DNA of 64,000 nucleotides from Gnetum montanum (lineage: Eukaryota > Streptophyta > Gnetopsida > Gnetales > Gnetaceae): the NCBI GenBank assembly GCA_015680685.1, contig MNCI01036301.1, positions 100,096-164,095 of the forward strand. Reading direction: 5' to 3'. The notes beneath the pieces are model-generated. The model saw nothing but the letters and a program-made list of their open reading frames with translations, was not told the origin of the DNA and ran no database searches. The first letter of the stretch is position 1. Each line of letters opens with the position of its first letter. A program made the translations under genes and the position numbers. Below are positions 1 to 9,960 of the stretch, piece after piece.

Positions 1-204
1 TAGGACTCCTACTGCGGGCACATGGGGAAAAATTCTAACTCTGGAGTGATCAATCTGCCAGAGCTTCGCTACACTAGCCAGGATTGGGAAATGAAGGGAG
101 TGCCGCCTCTTATTTATAGAAATGGCGGCGAGACGCGATATCGTGTACCCAATATCGCAGGAGAAGACGCGATATCGCGGCCTAATGTAAGTCGCGTCTC
201 ATCA
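1..204 (-). repeat. Partial Ty3/gypsy LTR, minus strand
   Basis: This is the 5' (U3) part of an LTR read on the minus strand; the rest lies outside the window. The outer end is the TCATCA at 199-204, the same terminus as the other LTRs here (TGATGA...TCATCA). A TATA box reads on the minus strand at about 111-120, preceded in that direction by CpG-rich GATATC palindromes. Plus-strand element A starts directly at 205, so this LTR was inserted into A. The matching target duplication is outside the window. CpG sites are unusually well kept, which suggests a younger copy than its neighbours. Confidence 0.75.
135..178 (-). promoter_or_regulatory. CpG-rich GATATC palindromes upstream of LTR TATA box
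   Basis: Positions 135-158 form a near-perfect 24-bp palindrome: left arm GCGATATCG, centre GTAC, right arm CAATATCGC. Positions 169-178 hold a perfect 10-bp palindrome, GCGATATCGC. Both lie just upstream of the TATA box at 111-120 in the minus-strand direction. Decayed copies occupy the same place in the LTRs of A, C, D and E. The role (enhancer or protein-binding site) is inferred from position and repetition. Confidence 0.6.
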
Positions 205-1060
205 CCACCTATGCAGGGTAAACTCCCAACTCAACTACAACAATGTAATACTACCAAGGCCATTAATCTACAACTAGTTCATCAACCGAGTGGTTTAGAT
301 ACTTGATCAAAGAAAAGATCTTTCTTTTGACCATGCAGTCTACCTAAGCCCTTAATTACATCTATGGTTGACAATCCTATTTCTTCTTCTTCCTCTATAT
401 CAAATTCCTTCAAGTCCCCTTCAAACCAAAAATCACCTAGGATTCATATTGTGATGCTTACTCATGTTGTATCTAATTGGATTTGTGCTGGAAGCCTTCC
501 TAGGAAGTTAGAAGATCTTGGAAGTTCTTTGATTTATTTGCAAATTGCTAGGAACAAACCATGCAAAGCTCTTGTTGACTCAGGTTCTGGTATCAATCTA
601 ATTTCTCATGAGATGTATACTGCCTAGAATTTGTCTCCTTTAAAGAAGAGAAATATTAGATTAGAACTGGCAGACTAGTCCATTTCTATTCCATTGGGAC
701 TAGCGGAGGACATTGTGACCACTATCTGTGGGTGGTGTTATCTTGTTGATTTCTTAGTGATCAAAGTGGAGAACTACAAAGGGAACTTCCCAATCATCAT
801 GGGAGGGCATGGCTAAGTACTTTTAATGCAAGAATGAGCATTAGAGATATTTTGCTAGAAATATCCAAAGAATATGCTTTTGGAAAGATTAAGAAGAATC
901 AAGTTTCATGCATCACGTACAGTGATACAAAGTGCAATTGTGTGTAGAAACTTTGGGCAGTGAAATGAGCATCCATCTTTGCATGCAAGTAGTATGCACC
1001 AAAAGCAGAAATTCAAAGGTGTCTATACATAGTAGCCACAAAATAGGAGGGTACCTAATG
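205..1060 (+). pseudogene. Element A gag C-terminus and aspartic protease
   Basis: The first 100 bases match the gag-protease linker of element C (32780-32890, opposite strand). The retropepsin-like core is at about 540-620, with the catalytic motif in LVDSGSGINLIS; the DSG triad is intact here, unlike in C and F. The following stretch to about 960 shows the conserved post-protease segment, broken by stops at about 625, 678 and 815. In the living element this protease would cut Gag-Pol in the virus-like particle. The start is not preserved, because the 5' part is missing. Confidence 0.7.
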
Positions 1061-2700
1061 GTTGACCGCTGATTTTGAAAGTAGCATACTTTACATGGAA
1101 TCAACTGAGAGCCTAACATGTACATATGTTGTAGGCATGGATGAACTAGAGCAACTTCATCGTCAACTCTCTGATGATGCAAATGCTGATAACTGTTGGG
1201 GAGAGTTGGAAATTCCTAAACATTTCAAGCAAGAGCCCCTTGAACTAAAATTCTACTGGCTAACATGGAATATGTATTTTTGAATAATGGAAAGCTAGTT
1301 ATAATCAATGCACATCTTGCTCTAGAATAGAAAAAGATGTTGTTGAATGTGATTAAAAAATGGTTAGCAACTTTTGCCTGGTCATATCGTGGGCTCACAA
1401 GGATTCATCTTAGGATATGCCAACATTGCATCTACATTGATCTAGCCATGAAGCCAAAGAGATGATTGAACCCCAAACTAAAGTAGATCATCAAAGAGGA
1501 AATCGAACAACTCAAGATAAGGTACATTTATCCCATTGCAGATAGTGAGTGGGTTAGTCCACTTATTATGGTGTCAAAGAAAGGTGGTAAGTGGTAGGTC
1601 TGCATTGATTTTTGGCTACTAAATATGGCAACATTTAAGGATCACTTTCTATTGCCATTTGTTGATAAGGTGTTAGACACAATATATGGGCATTGCTACT
1701 ATAGTTTTTTGGATGGTTATAGTGGCTATAACCAAATCCAAATCATGTTAGAGTACTAGGCTAAGACAACATTCATGAGTCCTTGGGGGACTTTTGCATA
1801 TTGCAAGATGCCGTTTGATCTGTGCAATGTTCCTACTACATTTCAAAGCCTAGTTCTAAGCATTTTTCAACAACAAATTGGTAGTGGTGTAGAAGTCTTC
1901 ATTGATGACTTCTCCACTTATGGAGCTACATTTGAGCAAGCCCTAGATTACCTTGAGTAAGTACTTAAATGATGTGTTGAGACAAACCTTAGGCTCAATT
2001 GGCAAAAGAGTCATCTAATGGTCTAGGAACGCATTATATTGGGGCACAAAATATCATAAGCAAGAATTGAGGTCAACCTCGAAAAAATAAAGGTCCTTTA
2101 AGGAATAACCCATCAACCAGAAACTATCAAAGATGTTCAATCATTCCTTGGACATACTGGCTACTACTGACATTCATAGAGAATTTCTCTAAGATTGAAA
2201 AATTGTTGGTGAAGCTAACAAAGAAATATGCTCCATTTTTTTGGACTGCGAAATGTGAATAAGCATTCTAACAATTGAAAGAGAAACTTGCAGAAACTCT
2301 AATCCTACAAGCACCTGACTGGTTTAGACCATTTCATGTTATGATAGATGCATCAAATCATGCCTTGGAAGTTATGCTTATGCAAATGGATGACAAGAAA
2401 TGTCCATACTACATCCATTGCATAAGATGAAGCATTATGGATGCACAATTGAACTACACCACCATAGAAAAAGAATTGATGGTAGTGGTGTTCGCTTTAG
2501 AAAAGTTCAGGCATTATGTGCTTAGATACAAAGTATTTGTGCACACAGATCACAGTGCCATTTGCTTCTTGATGAACAAGCCAACAGTGAGCCCCATGTC
2601 ATATGGTGGTAGGTGATCTTACAAGAATTCAATCTAGCGATGGTAGATCGAAAGGGCACTAAGAATGTGGTCACTGATCACTTGTCTTAGTTATGATAGA
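1061..2700 (+). pseudogene. Element A reverse transcriptase and RNase H
   Basis: Reading the plus strand across stops gives a Ty3-type RT from about 1490 to 2120. It has a conserved FLDGYSGYNQIQI block at about 1708, a GLCNAPATF-like block at about 1815 (here DLCNVPTTF), and the catalytic motif FIDDFSTYG at about 1899-1925. The acidic pair is kept, with Ile for the usual Met. RNase H follows at about 2330-2690, including a HTDHSA-like block at about 2545. Stops lie at about 1597, 1759, 1958 and 2023, most explicable as CAA, CAG or TGG decay. The FxDDFSxYG motif and the tRNA-Asp PBS of relatives point to the Athila/Tat lineage. Confidence 0.85.
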
Positions 2701-4020
2701 ACAATAAAGAGGTAGAATGCCCACTATCTAATATCCTTCCTAACGAACTCCTCTTTGCTAAGGCTATAACTGAATAATTGCCCAATGAGCCTAAATGGTA
2801 TGATGACATTCTCATCTATCTTCTCACCCAAGAGATGCCACAAGGGTTGGACCACTGAAAGAAACAACAGTTTCTTCACTAGGTAAAATGCTTCATAGAG
2901 ATCAATGGACACCTCTACAAGGTGTGCACTGATGGCTTGGTTTGTTGGTGTGTCCTTGATGTTGATCAACTACGTGTTCTCAATGATGCTCATGAAGGTT
3001 CTTGTGGAGGCCATTATGCTGGAAGATGCATGACCATTAAGATCCTGATAGTAGGGTACTATTGGCCAACAATATTTAGGGATGCTCATCAATATGTCCA
3101 CTCTTTTGAATGATGCCAATGAAATGGTGGAATGACTGCTGAAATGGAGGGACCTCAACAATGGATGCAACCACCAAAACCCTTCAACATCTAGGGAATT
3201 AACTTCATGGGTTCCATCACGTCCATGTTAAATGGAAAGGTGTACATCATAGTTGCTATTGACTATTGTATGAAATGGGCAGAAGTAGTAGTCGTCATTG
3301 ACTGTACATATTCTACTACTACTTGGTTTGTACAACAAAATGTTGTGAACAAGTTTTGTGTGCCACATGCATTAATTTCTGATAATGGAACTCACTTTAT
3401 AGGCACTACCTTTTGGAATTATATGCAATGCTTGGGGGTTGAACATAAACTCACAACACCCTACCATCCCCAAGGCAATGGTTAAGCTAAGGTTACCAAT
3501 AGGGATATCACAAGGATTCTAACAAAAACTGTTAGCAAATATAGGAACGACTGGAGCACAAAACTTAACGATGCCCTTTGGGCTTATTGCTCAACATGGA
3601 AACTTCCTATAGGCTACTCTCCCTATGAGCTTGTGTATAGAAAATTACCAATACTTCCTATTCAATCTAAGCTCCATATACTTTCAATAGCCTATGACCT
3701 TGACTTTAACTTGAGTTTAGCACAAAAAGAAAGATTGATGAATCTCAACTTGCTAGATGAAAATCGATTGGTGGCCCTATCATCTAATGAGTTACACAAG
3801 GCATTCAACAAAAAGTGCCATGACCTTAGAATCAAAAAAGTCAAACTTCAATTAGGAGATAAGGTTCTCTACTGAAACCCCACACACGTACCTCAACAAA
3901 CTAAGTTCCAAATGTTGTGGGAAGGATCGTATATAATTTATGAAACTTTTCCTTCTAGGGCCATGATGGTCTACAAACCTAAGAGCCCAGACAAGAAACA
4001 GCTAGTCAACATACAATAAG
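2701..4020 (+). pseudogene. Element A integrase
   Basis: The N-terminal zinc-binding region is at about 2970-3120 (histidines in HEGSCGGHY, then a downstream Cys pair). The catalytic core is at about 3190-3560, with an IDY block at about 3258 and SDNGTHF at about 3378-3400, giving two of the three acidic residues. The C-terminal part, about 3630-4020, has the conserved KVLY block at about 3862. Stops at 3109 and 3483 break the frame. There is no chromodomain at the end, in line with the Athila/Tat lineages. Integrase would insert the cDNA with a 5-bp duplication, matching the duplications found here. Confidence 0.85.
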
Positions 4021-4116
4021 TCAAACCTTTTCATGAGCATAAGCTAGCAAATATAACAAACACCTCATCGGATGGACAACCACGCTCCATATTTTAGATC
4101 TCCTCCTTTCAACTCA

Positions 4117-4129
4117 GTCGTGGGGGAGA
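4117..4129 (+). promoter_or_regulatory. Internal polypurine tract of element A
   Basis: GTCGTGGGGGAGA lies directly after the integrase. It closely resembles the purine tract next to the 3' LTRs of this family, but sits about 1.9 kb upstream of the terminal one (14840-14851) once E is removed. C (29004-29016) and D (38284-38296) have it at the same relative place. A role as a second plus-strand priming site is inferred. Confidence 0.55.
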
Positions 4130-5947
4130 TGGTCATCTATGTTAACTCTATAAGTGGCTCAGTTTTTCACCATTTTTGTTTTGCAACTTTTTGTTTTACA
4201 CATTCTTTATTTTACATCTTCTTGTTTTCATGTTAGTAATCTTTTTTTAATTTTTGTTTTACAACATCATTAGTACATTTGTTATTTCTTGAATATTTTA
4301 CACTTTCTTTTATATTTTCTTTTATTCTAGTGTGATTTTCTAAGTTTTTGTTAATAAGTGCTAGGCACAGTGGTAATTCATTGCTTAATGATGGTATGTA
4401 CTATGTTGTTATTTGATTGTTGGTGTCTAGATTCTAGTTTTGAATTTTGTTATGGATAACTAGGACATGGTTTCTTTTCATGCAATGATAGTGAGTCCAC
4501 AACATCCACCCATCCAAAAACTCTATGGTTTTTCTTATTTTGGAAATGTGCAGTCCCTTTTTCATTAACAAAACTATAATGAATTTGTAACTTTGGTAGT
4601 TTCTAGAATTGGAAAGGATTCAAAGGTTTGAATAGAGTGTGACTTTAGGAATTCAGTATTCTTTATGCTTTTCTACTTATTTGGGTGCATGTGTGTTTTC
4701 ATGGATTTCTTACTGTTCCGTGTTGACCAATAAAAGGAAGTTGAATAAATTTTTGCATGGTGTGGTTTCCATTTAAAAAAAACAAAAAAAAATTGATGAG
4801 AATTTAAATCACACCCCTTAGAAAAAATAAATGGGCTACAAGCATTGGTTATGTGATTAGAAAGACATGTTACCCATGCCTGAAGGTCCCCTCTAACTAA
4901 GGCTCTTTCTTCACTTCTTACTCTTTTCTTCTCTAATAAGGAATGATGGTTGTTCTGTGGGAGCACTCTTGTGTCTCAAAGGGATGGACTGGTCTTAGAA
5001 TGATGATGTGAAGTCACTGAATGTGGTTGGTTTTGGTCTAGACTAATGATGGATCTTATCAAGTCATTTAACCATAAAATTCACAAGGGACTTCATGTGA
5101 CTTTAATTAGAAACTCCATTCCAGTCTCTCTCATCCATTTATGCTTTCCATGTTTCACCTCAATGCCAGTTTCATGTTCTTTTTTGATGTGTTGAAATTT
5201 TTAGGTAGTTTTTTTGGGTTTTTGTACTTAACCTTCTGTAACCATTAATCATGCATGGAGCACATGGACTTCTTAGTTTGAAGTTATGCAAGGGTAATAA
5301 AAGGCATGTGCCTTCTTTGAGGAGGTCCCACTTGCATATCTTTTGGTTGGGTTAGTTAATTCTTTATCCTTAAACAGTCTTACAATCAAATCCTTTTGTT
5401 TACCTCATCAATGACATCCAATTTTGTGTATCTTCACAATGTTTTTCAGTAAAACCTTTTATTGTTATTGTTGTGAATTCTTACATCATCTTTAAGCATT
5501 TCATCCTATTTGAACCTTTTCAAATTTAATAAACCACTTCTCCATTTTACCCTATTTTTCAATCTTCCTGTTAACACTCCTAAAGGAATCAATCTACCAC
5601 AATTATAACCTAGTCAAGTGTAACCATTGATGAGACAAGGTACTTACTAGCTATGTGTTATGCATTACATACTAATTCATGATTTTGTTGTGATTGTAGT
5701 GGAAAGCATGGAGTAGAATCAGGACTATGTTCACCAAAGATGATGTGGTAGTACTAGACGATGAGGATCGTTCATGATCATTGAATCTTCTCTCTCGCTC
5801 TTGAGTTGCTAAGCAGTGTTGGATGTCAATTTTATCTAGGGTGTTCACTTCACTTATCATGAACACCTAATTTTGTAAAAGATTATAAATCCATACCTTT
5901 GGGTACTCAAAGTCTATTGTTTCATCTAAGTTAGTGTTTATATTAGT
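4130..5947 (+). other. Element A 3' non-coding region, first part
   Basis: This is non-coding in the sense direction. It opens with a T-rich stretch (about 4150-4330) of repeated TTTTGTTTTACA-like words, also found after the internal purine tract in B, C, D and E. It carries the antisense ORF at 4673-4966. The last part (about 5840-5930) matches sequence next to the 3' LTR of C. TTAGT at 5943-5947 is the left target duplication of E. Confidence 0.7.
4673..4966 (-). CDS. Small antisense ORF between integrase and 3' LTR (element A)
   Basis: This open frame of 97 codons runs opposite to the element's own genes. Its core, with ERALVRGDLQAWVTCL, also occurs open at the matching place in C (28114-28362) and D (37510-37707), each antisense to its own element. 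Antisense accessory ORFs between pol and the 3' LTR are known in plant Tat-type elements, so a real gene is possible. The frame is short, and shared ancestry alone could explain the similarity. I recognise no domain. The C-terminal half is Lys- and His-rich and less conserved. Confidence 0.4.
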   Translation of the reverse strand: MLPQNNHHSLLEKKRVRSEERALVRGDLQAWVTCLSNHITNACSPFIFSKGCDLNSHQFFFVFFKWKPHHAKIYSTSFYWSTRNSKKSMKTHMHPNK

Positions 5948-6813
5948 TGATGAGCAGTGAGGTATCCCTACGCTCAACCATACAAATATGAGCATGTACG
6001 CACAATCCGGTTGAACTTTGCAGACAAATTAGCTATAGCACCTAGACAGTTATACATTGGTCACAGTTCACTATCTTCCCACCTAGACTAGTATTTGCTT
6101 TGTCATGTATGATTTAGTCTAGAGCGAGGTGTATGATGTGGCCTCTACTACTATGCTACTTCTGAGGATAATAAGAAATGACTTAATTAAGCTAATGAGC
6201 AATAGGAAATAGGATCTAAGCTAGCCTAAGTGTAATGAGCATTCGTCCTTAATTGTCCGTATGCATCTTGGACTTCATGTACTACTTCTGGGATTACCAA
6301 ATGCACATTACTCAAAGCACTACTCAATATGCTACTAGGTTATCATGTAGTTGCACTTAAATGTTCGTGATTAAAGCATACTCATTCCGCATTAACAACA
6401 AGAGTAGTAGATGATAATAAAAGAAATATTAACTAAGAAAATAACAATAAATAATAAATGAATAATTAAAAAAATTAAAAGCTAAGTGAATGCTGCAATG
6501 ATGGAGTAATCTCAATCTTTATTGCCAATTGTGTACATGTCCAAGTACATCACACTCAAACAAATATTTTGTACAATTACAAGCATCACATTGCGGGCAT
6601 GCACTTGGGAAAGAACTAAAAACTAAAAATTGACTAAAGACTAAAGACTAACAAAAAGGACTGACTAATGAACTAACAAAAGACTCTTTTACTGTGTGCC
6701 TAAATTCTATATTTATAGGCTAACATAGGAATCACAATATCATGTATACAATACATATCTAGGCTGTGATATCACGTACCCAATATCAGGGCTTGGCAAA
6801 CTATGATTCGTCA
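5948..6813 (-). repeat. Element E 3' LTR
   Basis: This 866-bp LTR starts TGATGAGCAG on the plus strand and ends GATTCGTCA. Its minus-strand TATA box is at about 6708-6717, with decayed GATATC palindromes upstream at about 6740-6790. It pairs with 13890-14756. In the end nearest 5948, roughly a fifth of the bases differ from the partner, nearly all transitions. Confidence 0.88.
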
Positions 6814-6825
6814 TATCCCCACGAC
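6814..6825 (-). promoter_or_regulatory. Element E terminal polypurine tract
   Basis: The minus strand reads GTCGTGGGGATA immediately before the 3' LTR, as expected for the plus-strand DNA primer of reverse transcription. Confidence 0.75.
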
Positions 6826-6996
6826 TAAATAAAAACTTGTCCTTAAGTCAAAAAAAAAAATGAGGAACAAGTTCAATTAATTATAACAGTGGAAAGGTAT
6901 GGGATTATTGAATGACATGGACTATTTCATGCTATAGTGTGGGATTAGACAAAACAAAATATGGACATCAAGACAAAATACAAAATTATGCAAAAC

Positions 6997-9353
6997 TCAT
7001 GTAGATCTTGGTGGTGGTGGTTCCTCCATGGGCTTCTTTTGTTTATCATGTGTTCCAAGATTCTAAAATGGATACTTTTGAAGGAGTGCTTGAAGTTTTT
7101 CTTCCTTTGTCTGAGGATAATGTGTCATCCATGTTGATGTTCCAATGTTTGATGGAGTCGGCACTTTCCATGGGAATGACAGTTGTGGGATCTTCTGATT
7201 GGCTTTGACATTCCATGCTGCAAACAGCCATCATTCCTCCTCATAGGCTCTAGCTTTGTCTTTAAATTTCTAATAATCTATAAGCTATCGAGCCAATTTT
7301 GCTACTACATCTTTTAGGCTTTGGTAGCTAGCCTTTACCACCTCTAGTTCAGAGTTTGCTACCTCTAGTCTTTGCAATGTCTTCTTATGTTTCACAAACT
7401 CTATCTCATATTTAGCATAGGTGGCAGATACCTACTTCTCTAGCTCAGTTCTCGAGTGCCCTGCTATTAACATGGCCAAGTTGGCATACCGAAGGTTTAC
7501 TAACTTCATGTACTTTGTGAGATCTTAGATCTGTAGTCCTGACTTTTCAATTCTACTTGGTGGGCAAAGGCATAAGTGTCCAGTATGGCTTGCTAATCAG
7601 TGTGTTGAGCACTAAAAGAATTAATGTGGTCCTTAGCCATACGGATCTCTTTTTTGATGATTCCCTTATGCATTTCCAATTGGTCATGAAAGTGCTTCTT
7701 TATTTTTTCATGCCTCTTAGCCTCATTTTGCCACGTGCTTATTTCAATGGCTGTCTTCTATCAAATGGTGTGTACCTCCTCCATTAAGAGGGTTCTATTT
7801 TCCCTAACTAAGCGACTAATATCCTGGTTGACTCTTATTAGTTGTTCTTGCATTTGTTGAAAATTTTCTTCGAGAACATTCTTCTATTTTTCAACTGTCG
7901 TCAACCAAAGAATTTCAGTAGCAAGGAGTTTATTCTCTTCTTTTAAGGCCTTGAGAGCTTTCACATGTGCATATGTTTGAGCTTATGCTTTTGAAGCATC
8001 CCAATCAACCTTCTCTTTTTCCATTGCTACCCTTTTATTCTTCACTAATAATTTATTTAATTGCTCTATCCTAAATGATTCTAACTAATTAGTTGCAACA
8101 AGTTGGGATGGATCCCACTATTCAGCTTATAAGACGATGAACTTTTCTTGGAGTCTCTGCAACTTGTCTTCTACATGTTTGGCCCTAACCTTAGCCACAA
8201 TCAACTTCCCTTTAGTGGAAATGAGGTTTGATTGTGCCACTATGACATCTTGGGGGATGCCAAACAAGAATGTCATTACTTGTACTATTTGCAACAAGTA
8301 ATCCAAAGCATCCTCATGTTCCACAGGAGTCATTGAGGTACCGGCCAGAACTCAAGCATCACGTTCTTTTGTGAAATCTACTAGTGGCACAATAGGGATG
8401 TTACATGATTTTGTGATGTGGTCTGTGATCACCTCTGTTGCTCCAACTACATCTTGGTGTTGCATGACCACCACTGTGGCACCTTCACCAGTTTCTAATT
8501 ATACTTGGAATGATGTAGCATTTCTAGAGGTCTATTGTGACCAATGTGATTCTCTTCCTCCTGTTTGAATTGAGATCTCATCCCTTGTAGGATTGATTGA
8601 TATGGTGGGCTATACAGCATCATTGATCACCTTGAAGAAATTGAACTCATCTCTAGTTCCCTAACTGATTGTCTCTGCGATGGCCCTAAGATGGCTCATT
8701 GATGGTCAGTAATCTTGCAGTGGTGGTGGTGGTTACTAGTCTTGCTAGCCTATGGGGTACGTGTTAGGCCTTGCATCTTGTTGTTGGCTGAGCCTTGTGT
8801 CTGCAAGTTGGCTAGGCCTTGTTATTTGAGGTGCAGTAGGCCCAACCGTCTATTCTTGTTCAGGCTCAAACATCTCACCAACATTTTTTCTCAATGTTGG
8901 TGGCTTAAGTAATTCAATATATTAGGCATTTTGAGCTTTTCTGAGGATGTCATTAGTGTACCCTAGAATTCTAGCACATCGGCACAACTTTCTGATTAGA
9001 CACGGAAAGGGCATTGTGAACTTTCCTATCTTTCATTCTTCAAACCACCTTAATATTTCTTTTAAATACAGATGGGGCAAATTGGCATCAACCTTTCTCA
9101 TCAAAATTGCACTACCTTTGGCTGCATAGGTAGAAATTCTATTTAACCCATTCGTTGGGAAAATATGATAGGTGCCAATTTTAAAGTAAATTGCTTGGTC
9201 AAATTGTGCAGTGATAGGGGTTTCCTGATGGATGCTAAATGATTATGCCTCTTATTCTACATGTTCTGCATGAGGTCCTTGGCCTCTGCCTCTTCTTGGG
9301 TGTTTAGCTACACCTTGAGAAGGTCCTACCTATTGTCCTCATTTAGGGACCAT
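6997..9353 (-). pseudogene. Element E accessory ORF: decayed ~785-codon coiled-coil protein
   Basis: Reading the minus strand from the ATG at 9353 gives one frame to the TGA at 6999-6997, broken by about 30 stops and one small indel near 7500. Almost every stop can come from CAA, CAG, CGA or TGG by one transition, so this was once a long intact gene. Seen in order: a basic RRGRGQG segment near the start (about 9300); a folded-looking region (about 9215-8900) with aromatic and Cys residues; a Pro/Gln-rich linker (about 8780-8700, with four prolines in a row); then a long heptad-like coiled coil (about 8290-7220); and a PPPP-rich tail. It lies where Athila-type elements carry env-like ORFs, and its ATG is preceded by a splice-acceptor-like TGATTACAG. 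The folded region resembles, from memory, the 'putative plant transposon protein' family. I see no convincing signal peptide or membrane segment. Function unknown. Confidence 0.7.
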
Positions 9354-9860
9354 CTGTAATCACACAAAGATTTATTGTTAATAAGGTTATTTAAAAAAAT
9401 TCAATTATCTCATACCTTACTCATTACCTTTAATAAATGTTCAATTCTTTGCTTAGTGTGATTTCAGAGTTAGACATTTTTCAAGGAAGTTCTCCTAAAA
9501 ATTTTTAATGCTGGGCCTGATCTGCTCAAGTGACTCCTATAATAATTTAAATGATTTGGGTGAAGGAAGAAAATTAGTTTGGCATGAGTTTTTAATATTT
9601 CCTAATAGTACTTACCCCTATGATACCCTTTGGATGATAGCAAATTTTGAAAAAGTTATGAGCAAATTTTACCATACCCCTCCCCCACGACTAAGTTAAA
9701 TACTTTGGGTTTAATTAGGTTTGATTAGAAAAGAGATCAGAGCATCAAAGAGCAAAATATTGATGGTTGAATTTTAGACTCTCAAATTGCTAAAAATTGT
9801 GGAAGAAAATTTGACAAACTCCCCTCATGTCAATTGTTGAAAATGACTTTTGTAGTGCGA
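9354..9860 (-). other. Leader and possible intron of the accessory ORF, with internal purine tract
   Basis: On the minus strand this runs from the internal TATA box to the ATG. It contains a purine tract, GTCGTGGGGGAGGGG, at about 9692-9677. Further down is a possible splice donor (AAAG then GTAATGAG, about 9430) and an acceptor (TGATTACAG) ending one base before the ATG at 9353. The stretch between is AT-rich and intron-like. Spliced accessory messages are known for Athila-group elements, but splicing here is inferred. Confidence 0.4.
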
Positions 9861-9960
9861 AGGGGCCCCATATATATACTTTTTATAGATGCGATATCGT
9901 GTATACGATAGTGTGTACCCAATATCGCATCAAACCTAATGCCAGGTACCTGATATTGCA
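9861..9960 (-). promoter_or_regulatory. Internal U3-like promoter in element E
   Basis: On the minus strand, GATATCG-type palindromes (9928-9891, with GCGATATCG at 9891-9899 on the plus strand) are followed at once by TCTATAAAAAG and a TATATATA run at about 9870-9878. This is the arrangement of the LTR U3 promoters of this family, but here it is internal and lacks the rest of an LTR. It lies about 500 bases upstream of the accessory ORF and points toward it. Confidence 0.5.

Noticed and set aside
7008-7787. Plus-strand open frames
   Set aside because: They are shadows of the decayed minus-strand accessory ORF of E.
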